From JAWLGW01 sp964569055 (GTDB lineage Bacteria; Planctomycetota; J058), in contig CAZMSZ010000002.1 of the NCBI GenBank assembly GCA_964569055.1, forward strand, positions 1-56,744: a stretch of 56,744 nt of DNA, given 5' to 3'. Shown here in pieces: positions 50,427 to 56,744 of this stretch. Positions within the stretch are counted from its first letter, which is position 1. Every line of letters begins with the position of its first letter. The position numbers were made by a program, and so were the translations under genes. The notes under the pieces were generated by a model. It saw nothing but the letters and a program-made list of their open reading frames with translations. It was not told the DNA's origin and made no database searches.

Positions 50427-50444
50427 GGGCAGGGCAGGGCAGGG
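50427..50444 (+). repeat. GGGCA pentanucleotide repeat, canonical quadruplex motif
   Basis: Four GGG runs separated by CA (50427-50444), with further partial units on both sides. It lies 71 bases upstream of the HEAT gene start, on the non-template side of the neighbouring stop region. Confidence 0.75.
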
Positions 50445-50507
50445 CAGGCGTGGCGGCCCGGCCCGGATGACCACGGCGGGCCCGGGCCCGCGGTTCCGCC
50501 GCGTCGG

Positions 50508-53063
50508 CTACTGGCGGGTGAAGGTCACGGTCAGGTTCATGGCCTCGATCGTGACGTCCGAGCCCTTGTTGAACAGCCGGACCAGGACCTGCCCCGTGGC
50601 GGGGTCGACGAGGTCGCGGACCAGCGGGTCACGGCGATTCGCCGGCCAGTGGGCGTTGCCGTCGCCGTCGTCGGCCTCGATGTCGGCGAGGTCGCCGAGG
50701 GGGATCCACGCCCCGCGCCGGTAGCTGTACGCCTCGAGCACGAGCTGACCGCGGACGCGCGGGCGCGGCTCGAACCGCCAGTCGAGCCGCAGCTGGTCCA
50801 CCGCGAGCGGGGCATCGCTCGCGCCGGGGAGGTTCCAGGTCCAGATCACGAACCCCTCGCGGCCGGGGATGCCGCCGCTCCCCTGCAGGGCGGGGAAGGT
50901 GCCGGTGCCGCCCTGGACCGCCAGGTAGTTGGCGGTGCGCTCACCCGCGGCGCGCGCGGCCACGGCGGGCGGGAGGTTGCTCAAGGTGTGCTTGCCCGGC
51001 GCGAGCTCGACGTGGAGCTCGCTGGTGACCACGATCAGCTCGAGGTCCCGCTTCGACAGCTCGCTCAGGTCGACGCCGCCGGGGTCGGCCGTGGCTCGCG
51101 CCACGAGCAGGGCGGGCAGCCGCCCGGGCCAGCGCGGCACCCGCGCCAGGCGTCGGGTCAGCGCGTCGGTGATGCGTCGGCGCGGGTCGGCGGCGTAGGG
51201 GTCCTGGAGACCGGCGAGCGCGAAGGTGGGCTTCCCATACAGCGGCGGGTACGACCCGCGCGCCGCGCTCAGCAGCGCCTCGGTGAGGTCGAACGGCTCG
51301 AGCCCGTGAGGCCCCCGCCCCCGGACCGCCGCGGCGTCGAACGTGAGGCGCGCGCCCGGGGCGAGGTCGCCGAGCTCGACCCGTCCGTGGGGGAGGAGCA
51401 GCACCGGGTCGCGCAGGGCGTAGGGCGTGCCGTTGTGCAGCTCGCCCGCCAGCGCGCCGCCCGCGAGGGTGAAGGTCGCGTCGATCCGACCGACGTCGGC
51501 GGCGCGCAGGCTGCGGAACCGGCGGAGGCCCCAGGTGTGCAGGGTCACCGCGTCGAGCAGGACCCGCTCTCCCCCCTGTTGGATCCGCCCCTCGGCGCTC
51601 TGGCCGACCCGGCGGCCCGCGACGGGGCCGACCATGGCGCCGGGCGGCCCCTCGCCCTCGGTCAGGCCCTGGCCGGTGGAGTAGTAGCCCGAGATGACGT
51701 CGAGGCGCCCGTGGCCCGCGCTCGCGACGGGCACCTCGGCCAGCGCGACCCGGGTGCTCAGGGCTTGCGACCCCTTGAACAGGAACCCGATGCCCCAGAA
51801 GGCGAGGGCGAACACCAGGGCGATGCCGGCGCCGATCGCCTGCGCCAGCCCGAGCCGCCGCCGGCGGGAGAGGGCGAGGTAGTTGAGCGGGCTGACGAGC
51901 GCCACGTAGAGGAGCAGGAGCGGCGCCACCAGCCAGGTCGAGGGCGGCTCGAGCGGCTCGAGCGCCTCCGAGAGGTTGAGGAGCAGCTCCTCGAGCGGCG
52001 GGGACGGCGGCGCGTCGCTCCCCGCCTCGGGGTCCTCCCGGGAGGGGCGGAGCAGCGCCGCCCCCAAGTCGCCGCTCTGGAGCGCCACCCAGCGCGCGAC
52101 CGGCGCGGCATCGGCGGGGAAGGCGAGGTAGGTCACCCACCCCGCGCCGTGGCGCCCGCGGACCACGAGCGGCTCGCCCCGATCCGCCGCGAGCACGGCC
52201 GTGTCCGGGCGCGCCCGCGCGCGGTCCACGAGCACGGGGGTGGCCGACGGCGCGGGCTGATGAGGCGCGAGGGCGCGCAGCGGGGCGAGGGAGCGCTCGG
52301 CGACCTGGCCCGTGAGCTCGACGGGGAGCGCGGCGGCGAGCGCCGGCGGGACACGAGCGCGGCCGCCCGAGCCGATCACGATCAGGTCGCCCCCGGCCGC
52401 GGTCCACTCCAGGAGCGGCGTCGCCACGGCCTCCGGCAGGTCGTCGGGGTCGAGGTCCGCGACCACGACCGCGTCGTAGGGGCCGTAGCCCGCCATGTGG
52501 TCGGGGAGGGCCTCGAGCAGCGCCTGCTCGACGCGGGTCGGGAGCAGGTCACCCGCGCAGGGCACCGCGCTGCGCTGGAACAGCCGCGCGGTCTGGTCCG
52601 CCACGGCGGGGCGCGAGGAGAGCACCAGCACCGCCAGCTCGCGACCCGCGGCCACTCGCACCTGCGGGAAGGCCGGCTGCGGGGCAGGGCCCTCGTCGGG
52701 TTCGAACGCCACGCACAGCCGGTCCGGGGGCTCGCCCTCCTGCACGTAGTAGTAGAGCGTCTCGGCCCGGCGTCCCTGACGGGGGACCGACACCCGCCGC
52801 TCGTAGTAGAGCGCCTGGTCGGGCGTGCTGACCCGGGGCGCCTCGGAGCGATAGACGCGCAGCACGCCCTCCTGGTCCCGCGCGCTCACGTTCTCGAGGA
52901 GCACGTCGACCGCCACGAAGCGGCGCGGCCGCGCCCGCAGGGTGGACCCCGAGACGCCGCGAACGGTCAGCGCGAGCGGCGCCTCCTGAGCGGCGAGGGG
53001 CGCCGCCAGCAGGGTCAGGACGAGCGGCAGGGCGAGCGTGAGCGGGCGCCGGAGGCGTGGCAT
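50508..53063 (-). CDS. Large exported/membrane protein with amidotransferase-like and beta domains, unknown function
   Basis: Protein of 851 residues. A signal peptide (1-25, ending LAAQ) and a beta domain (about 28-120) are followed by a class I glutamine-amidotransferase-like fold (about 135-330): AVLVLSSRPAV, YDAVVVADLDPDDL, LLEWTAAGGDLIVIGSGG and GAGWVTYLAFP, with no clear nucleophile Cys. Two membrane helices (about 385-440) separate it from a C-terminal beta-rich periplasmic region. This layout resembles proteins encoded near MoxR/BatA clusters, but no MoxR is nearby. The ATG lies seven bases after a TATCGT box. I cannot assign a function. Confidence 0.68.
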   Translation of the reverse strand: MPRLRRPLTLALPLVLTLLAAPLAAQEAPLALTVRGVSGSTLRARPRRFVAVDVLLENVSARDQEGVLRVYRSEAPRVSTPDQALYYERRVSVPRQGRRAETLYYYVQEGEPPDRLCVAFEPDEGPAPQPAFPQVRVAAGRELAVLVLSSRPAVADQTARLFQRSAVPCAGDLLPTRVEQALLEALPDHMAGYGPYDAVVVADLDPDDLPEAVATPLLEWTAAGGDLIVIGSGGRARVPPALAAALPVELTGQVAERSLAPLRALAPHQPAPSATPVLVDRARARPDTAVLAADRGEPLVVRGRHGAGWVTYLAFPADAAPVARWVALQSGDLGAALLRPSREDPEAGSDAPPSPPLEELLLNLSEALEPLEPPSTWLVAPLLLLYVALVSPLNYLALSRRRRLGLAQAIGAGIALVFALAFWGIGFLFKGSQALSTRVALAEVPVASAGHGRLDVISGYYSTGQGLTEGEGPPGAMVGPVAGRRVGQSAEGRIQQGGERVLLDAVTLHTWGLRRFRSLRAADVGRIDATFTLAGGALAGELHNGTPYALRDPVLLLPHGRVELGDLAPGARLTFDAAAVRGRGPHGLEPFDLTEALLSAARGSYPPLYGKPTFALAGLQDPYAADPRRRITDALTRRLARVPRWPGRLPALLVARATADPGGVDLSELSKRDLELIVVTSELHVELAPGKHTLSNLPPAVAARAAGERTANYLAVQGGTGTFPALQGSGGIPGREGFVIWTWNLPGASDAPLAVDQLRLDWRFEPRPRVRGQLVLEAYSYRRGAWIPLGDLADIEADDGDGNAHWPANRRDPLVRDLVDPATGQVLVRLFNKGSDVTIEAMNLTVTFTRQ

Positions 53064-53076
53064 GGAGGGGACGATA
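53064..53076 (-). promoter_or_regulatory. Leaderless-type promoter, -10 box TATCGT
   Basis: On the minus strand TATCGT (53076-53071) ends seven bases before the ATG at 53063. Confidence 0.45.
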
Positions 53077-53329
53077 CCGGAGGAGCGCGCGCGCCGCAGG
53101 GCGCGAAGGGTGACTCACCGACGCGATTCGACGAGAAGCACGATACAGGTATACCTAGCCCGTGCGCATGTAGCCATTACACGGCCCAGCGTACAGTGAT
53201 ATACATATCCGTACGTACCGCGCGCGATACCGGCGGCCGTCCCCCAAGGGCGCGGCGACACCCACCCGCTCGTGGGTCTGCGCGCGGGCGAGCGCGCACG
53301 GGCGCCCGGGGGCGCCCGCGCGGGTGATG
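53077..53329. other. Divergent intergenic region with AT-rich patch
   Basis: It holds the 10-bp palindrome AGGTATACCT at 53147-53156 and an AT-richer stretch of about 90 bp (53137-53225) with several GTAC and TATA steps. TATACA at 53200-53205 could be a -10 box for the plus-strand gene, but the -35 match is poor. No gene seen. Confidence 0.4.
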
Positions 53330-53342
53330 TATTCTCTCGCGC
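53330..53342 (+). promoter_or_regulatory. Leaderless-type promoter, -10 box TATTCT
   Basis: TATTCT ends seven bases before the GTG at 53343; the spacer CTCGCGC has no ribosome-binding site. Confidence 0.45.
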
Positions 53343-56123
53343 GTGATCGACGTCCACTGTGTGTGCGGGAAGGTGTATCAGGTCCCTCCCGACAAGGCCG
53401 GACGGAAGCTGCAGTGCAAGCGCTGCGGCGCTGTCCGCCGCGTCCCGCACCTCGCGACCCCCGACAGCGCCGACCTCGAGGTGCCGTTCCGCACCCCCGG
53501 GGCGATGTCGGACGACGAGGGGCTCGGCCTCGTCGGGGGCGCGCCGCTCGATCTGCAGGCCCCGCTCCGGCGGTGCCCCTGCTGCGGCTTTCAGGACGAT
53601 GCCGACATCGTGCTCTGCGTCCGCTGCGGGTACGACTGGCGGGTCGGGCGGCGCATCGAGGACGCCCACGAGGCAGGGGAGCGGAGCGACCGCCTCCGCG
53701 CCGTCGCCTCGGCCGATGCGTCGCTCGCGGACCTCGGGCGGCTGGCCTGGGTCGCGCTCTCGCCGCTCGGGCTGCTGCTGGGGCCCTACGTATTCGCCCG
53801 CAGCCTCGCCATGGAGCGGCGCCTGCGCGCGCTCGGGCGGGACCTCGACACCCTGCAGCACGCGCAGCAGGTGCGCGTGATGGCGGGGGCGGGCAGCGCG
53901 GCCTGGCTTTTGGTGGCGTTGTTCTTCGCCGCGTTCGCGCTCCGCGAGGGGAGGGGCGGCGATGCGGCGCTCGCGGTCGCCTGCGAGGCGCGTCTGGAGC
54001 GGATCGGCCGGGTGGTGCGAGGTCGGCTCGGGGCCCGGCCGTGGCCCGGCCCCGAGCGCCCGTTCCACGAGGCGCTGTGGGCCTTGAGCGAGGGCTCCCG
54101 CGCGCCGCTGGCGCCTTCGGACCTGCGGTGCCCGCTCGCCGACGACCTCTACCCGTACGTGGGCCGCGCGACCGAGGAGCTGACGCCGCAGGTCGACCCG
54201 GGCTACCTCGTGCTGTGGGACCGCGAGGCCCACGCGGACGCGCTGGGGCGGCCGAGCTTCCGGGCGCTGCGGGCCGACGGCACGGTCGAGCGGTTCGCCG
54301 ATCGCGCGGCGCTCGACGCGGCGCGCGCGCGGCCGCCCTTCCCGATCGCCGCGCCGCCGCGGGCGGGCGGGGCAGGGGAGGGGAGCGGGCCGGCGAGCGG
54401 GGGCCAGGCGGCGCCGCCGCCCTCGAGCACCTGGCCGGCGATCGCCGAGCGGCTGGCGGCCTTCGCGCAGGAGTGCGACGCCATGGATCCGCACCTCCTG
54501 AGCGGGCTCGCGATCGACCTGCCCTACTTCTTCGAGCGCGTCGGCGCGCCGGCCGAGGCCGCCCTGGGGCAGGCGCTCGCCCAGGGCTCGCCGGCGCTCC
54601 GGGCGTCGGCGGCCCGAATGGTGGCGCGCGCGGCGCTCCCGCCGGCCCGCAAGCGGGCGTTCGCCGAGCGCCTCCTCGAGGACGACGCCCCCGAGCTGCG
54701 GCTGGCAGGCGCGCTGGCGCTGCGGCGGCTCGGCGACCGGCGCTGGCTCGACGCAGTGGCCGAGGCGGTCGGCTCGGAGTCGGCCGCGGTCCGGGCGGAG
54801 GGCCTGCGGGTCCTGGGCGCGCACGCGGCCGACGGGGCGGCCGGGACGGCCGAGGTCCTCGGCCTGGCCCGGGAGGTTCGGGCGCGGATCGGGGCCTCGG
54901 GCGACGACCCGATCTTCGCGTTGCCGCCCGAGGCCCTGCCGCACGTCGCGGCGCTCCTGGCCGACCGCACGCTCGGGCGCGAGGCCCGGGCCGTCCTGTA
55001 TGGAGCCGGAAGGGCAGGGCGAGAGGCGACGCTCGCGGCGCTGGCGAGCGAGGACCCCAGCGTGCGGGGCGCCGCCTTCGAGGTGCTCGACCTGCTGCGG
55101 CAGCGCGAGCTGGTGCCCCTGGCCGACTACCTGGAGCGGGTCGGCGCGGAGGTGGACGCGGACGTCCGCGCGGCGGCGCTCGAGCGCGTGGCCGCCGACG
55201 ACCGGCCGGTGCCGGCCGAGCTGCTGGAGTGGGCGCTGGCCTGCCTGCGCGGCCGTCCGCCAGCGCCGGTGCGCGCCCAGTGCGCGCGGCTGTTGGCGCG
55301 CGTCGGGCGGGGCTCCGGCGAGCGCGAGGCCGCGGAGCTGGAGCGGCTCGTCCGCGACCTCGCGGCCGAGGGGGACCCGAGCGCCGTCCTGGCGGAGCTC
55401 GGCGCGCCGACCCGCGCGCTCGACGTGCGGGTCGACCGGCTCGTGGCTGCGCACTGGCGCTCGTTCCCGCCGACCACCCGGCGCGACCTGGCCGAGCTGC
55501 TCGGGCACCGGCCCACCGCCGAGGCGGTGGAGGCGCTGCTAGGCGCGGTCGCCGATCCGGACGCCGCGATCCGCGACGCGGCGCTCGAGGCGCTCGCGCG
55601 CTCGCCAGCGCCGATCGAGGACCCCCTCCGCCACCAGATCGCCGAGGCGCTGGCCCGGCTGATCCCGCGGCTCGACTCACCGGTCTCGGAGCGGATCGTG
55701 TACGAGATGGCGAGCGGAGCGACCTACTGCGCCGTGCTGGCGGACGAGGCGAAGCAAGGCGAGCACCGCTGCACCCCCGTGCTCCTCCGCGCCCTGCGAA
55801 AGCGCGTGGAGCGCGGCGACCGCGCGGCGCTGCGGTGCTTCCGCACGCATCGCAACTGGGCCAACGTGGAGACGCTGGTGGCCCTGCTCGACCCGGCCGA
55901 CGACGCGCTGCGCAGCGCGGTCAACGAGGCCCTCAACCAGGTCACCAACTACCACCGGTACTACGGCGACGCGGCGCAGGCGCGCGAGGTGCTCGCGCGA
56001 GAGGAGCCGGACATTCGGGCCGCGCTGGCGGCGCACGGGCTGCGCGAGCTCGGCGAGGTCCGGCGCTGGCAGGAGGGCGCTCGCCGCCGCCTGGAGCAGG
56101 CGCGCGAGCGCTGGCGCGAGTAG
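53343..56123 (+). CDS. Zinc-ribbon membrane protein with long HEAT-repeat region
   Basis: Protein of 926 residues. The N-terminal ribbon CVCGKVYQVP...LQCKRCG (Cys6, 8, 25, 28) is MJ0042-like with CxC in the first knuckle. A second Cys group (78, 80, 81, 92, 95; CPCCGFQ...LCVRCGYDW) follows. Hydrophobic segments lie at about 134-153 and 178-200. From about 360 to 890 there are HEAT-like helical repeats of the type LRLAGALALRRLGDRRWLD or IRDAALEALARSP. The C-terminus is a charged helix. Function unknown; possibly a scaffold. The GTG start is set by the ribbon and the TATTCT box. Confidence 0.78.
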   Translation: MIDVHCVCGKVYQVPPDKAGRKLQCKRCGAVRRVPHLATPDSADLEVPFRTPGAMSDDEGLGLVGGAPLDLQAPLRRCPCCGFQDDADIVLCVRCGYDWRVGRRIEDAHEAGERSDRLRAVASADASLADLGRLAWVALSPLGLLLGPYVFARSLAMERRLRALGRDLDTLQHAQQVRVMAGAGSAAWLLVALFFAAFALREGRGGDAALAVACEARLERIGRVVRGRLGARPWPGPERPFHEALWALSEGSRAPLAPSDLRCPLADDLYPYVGRATEELTPQVDPGYLVLWDREAHADALGRPSFRALRADGTVERFADRAALDAARARPPFPIAAPPRAGGAGEGSGPASGGQAAPPPSSTWPAIAERLAAFAQECDAMDPHLLSGLAIDLPYFFERVGAPAEAALGQALAQGSPALRASAARMVARAALPPARKRAFAERLLEDDAPELRLAGALALRRLGDRRWLDAVAEAVGSESAAVRAEGLRVLGAHAADGAAGTAEVLGLAREVRARIGASGDDPIFALPPEALPHVAALLADRTLGREARAVLYGAGRAGREATLAALASEDPSVRGAAFEVLDLLRQRELVPLADYLERVGAEVDADVRAAALERVAADDRPVPAELLEWALACLRGRPPAPVRAQCARLLARVGRGSGEREAAELERLVRDLAAEGDPSAVLAELGAPTRALDVRVDRLVAAHWRSFPPTTRRDLAELLGHRPTAEAVEALLGAVADPDAAIRDAALEALARSPAPIEDPLRHQIAEALARLIPRLDSPVSERIVYEMASGATYCAVLADEAKQGEHRCTPVLLRALRKRVERGDRAALRCFRTHRNWANVETLVALLDPADDALRSAVNEALNQVTNYHRYYGDAAQAREVLAREEPDIRAALAAHGLRELGEVRRWQEGARRRLEQARERWRE

Positions 56124-56145
56124 GGACGCAGAGGAGGAGCGAGCG

Positions 56146-56544
56146 ATGGCGACACGGATCGACCACCTGGGGATCGCGGTCCGCGACCTGGCCCAGGCCG
56201 AGGCGCTGTTCGCACAGCTGCTCGGCAGCGAGGCCGGCGGCCGCGAGGTGGTGGAGAGCGAGGGGGTCGAGGTCGCCTTCTTCCGGGTCGGCGAGAGCCG
56301 GATCGAGCTGCTGCAGCCGACCTCGCCCGAGAGCCCATTCCAGCGGGCTCTCGACAAGCGCGGCGAGGGGGTGCACCACGTGTGCCTCGCGGTCGCGGAC
56401 ATCGACGCCGAGGTGGCGCGCCTCCGCGAAGCCGGCTTCCAGTTCGTCGGCGAGGCGCCGCGCCCCGGCGCGGGCGGGCATCGCGTGGCGTTCATCCACC
56501 CCAAGAGCGCGGGCGGGATCCTAGTCGAGCTGTCCGGGACGTGA
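56146..56544 (+). CDS. mce: Methylmalonyl-CoA epimerase (VOC family)
   Basis: Metal-dependent enzyme of 132 residues interconverting (R)- and (S)-methylmalonyl-CoA in propionate metabolism. The family pattern is clear: IDHLGIAVRDLAQAEALF, then VAFFRVGESRIELLQPT, GEGVHHVCLAVADID and FIHPKSAGGILVELSG. The predicted metal ligands are His in DHLGI, Gln/Glu in IELLQ, His in HHVCL and Glu in LVELS. GAGGAGGAGCGAGCG before the ATG is a strong ribosome-binding site. It follows the HEAT gene by 22 bp. Confidence 0.93.
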   Translation: MATRIDHLGIAVRDLAQAEALFAQLLGSEAGGREVVESEGVEVAFFRVGESRIELLQPTSPESPFQRALDKRGEGVHHVCLAVADIDAEVARLREAGFQFVGEAPRPGAGGHRVAFIHPKSAGGILVELSGT

Positions 56545-56670
56545 GCCGCGCCCGAGCCCAGCCGCGGCGCGGCCTCCCGGGCGTGGCCGCGCAGGAGGCG
56601 CGCCAGCAGCCGATCGGCGACCCACTCGACGCCCAGATCGCGCGCGCGCCCTGCGCCGTGGAGCTCGACT

Positions 56671-56744
56671 TCCGATAACCACGGCGTCCACCGGATCGTC
56701 GGAGGTTACGAGGCCCTGGGCGTAACATAAGGGTCCTTATCGGA
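56671..56744. repeat. Inverted repeats at the end of the window
   Basis: TCCGATAA (56671-56678) and TTATCGGA (56737-56744) are an exact 8-bp inverted pair, the second touching the last base. Between them GTTACG and CGTAAC form 6-bp arms around ten bases, and TAAGG-GT-CCTTA is a small palindrome. This could be a recombination site, a terminator, or the edge of a repeat that stopped the assembly. Confidence 0.5.

Noticed and set aside
43517..50470. Plus-strand open frame of 2317 codons
   Set aside because: It is the antisense shadow of trkA, the FGE-like and HEAT genes. Composition is Arg/Gly/His-rich without domains; the minus-strand genes have clear families and start signals.
56671..56744. 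Integron attC site
   Set aside because: GTTACG...CGTAAC resembles the outer parts of attC but does not fit GTTRRRY and RYYYAAC, and no integrase gene or cassette array is visible.

Overview
The window is a very GC-rich (my impression is above 70%, not computed), gene-dense bacterial chromosome segment that looks like part of a metagenome scaffold: a run of exactly 100 N sits at 13194-13293. The gene content points to an uncultivated member of the Planctomycetota. Several proteins start with a CxxC zinc ribbon of the MJ0042 style. There are Hanks-type Ser/Thr kinases fused to FHA domains or TPRs, an FGE/SUMF1-like fold on a large membrane-anchored protein, HEAT-repeat proteins, and a fused radical SAM/DUF2344 protein. 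The phylum call is inference; a myxobacterium-like lineage is the main alternative. I found no rRNA, tRNA, CRISPR array or complete insertion sequence.

Layout. 1-4.3 kb: two maltodextrin-type ABC permeases divergent from an exported GH13 amylase. 4.3-12.5 kb: TrxC-like thioredoxin, a CheX-like phosphatase fusion, a YhhN membrane protein, two divergent Ser/Thr kinases (one with two FHA domains, one with a TPR tail) and a zinc-ribbon protein. 12.5-14 kb: a 1.4-kb non-coding island with a tandem array of hairpin units (61-71 bp) and one arm of a dispersed palindromic repeat. 14-20.8 kb: two unknown proteins, a DUF192 lipoprotein, Maf, the radical SAM protein and an exported CHAT/caspase-like protease. 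21-26.5 kb: rarA, then a tightly coupled psd-pssA-folK-panC-ispE operon on the minus strand. 26.6-31.6 kb: zinc-ribbon membrane proteins and an NfeD-SPFH-SPFH (flotillin) operon with a good promoter and a terminator-like hairpin. 31.7-38.1 kb: a catalytically dead serine recombinase homologue, a ComF-like PRTase, a TIM-barrel protein, UbiB and an AI-2E-type permease, with two more copies of the palindromic repeat. 38.2-44.8 kb: a degenerate NtrC-like regulator, and a chain of five genes joined by four-base GTGA overlaps (trkA, then substrate-binding protein, ATPase and permease of a cobalamin/siderophore-type importer, then a TraB-like membrane protein). 44.8-56.7 kb: three large exported or membrane-anchored proteins (pseudo-FGE, pseudo-VWA/HEAT, amidotransferase-like), a zinc-ribbon/HEAT protein and methylmalonyl-CoA epimerase.

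Expression signals fall into two classes. Many genes have a purine-rich Shine-Dalgarno sequence. Eight genes instead have a TANNNT -10-like box ending exactly 6 or 7 bases before the start codon, as expected for leaderless mRNAs. GTG starts are common and many neighbouring genes overlap by 1 or 4 bases.

The most unusual items are the hairpin array and its apparent link to the palindromic repeats, the set of homologues that have lost their catalytic residues (recombinase, NtrC, FGE, VWA), the CHAT-like exported protease with a duplicated beta domain, and the leaderless promoter pattern.
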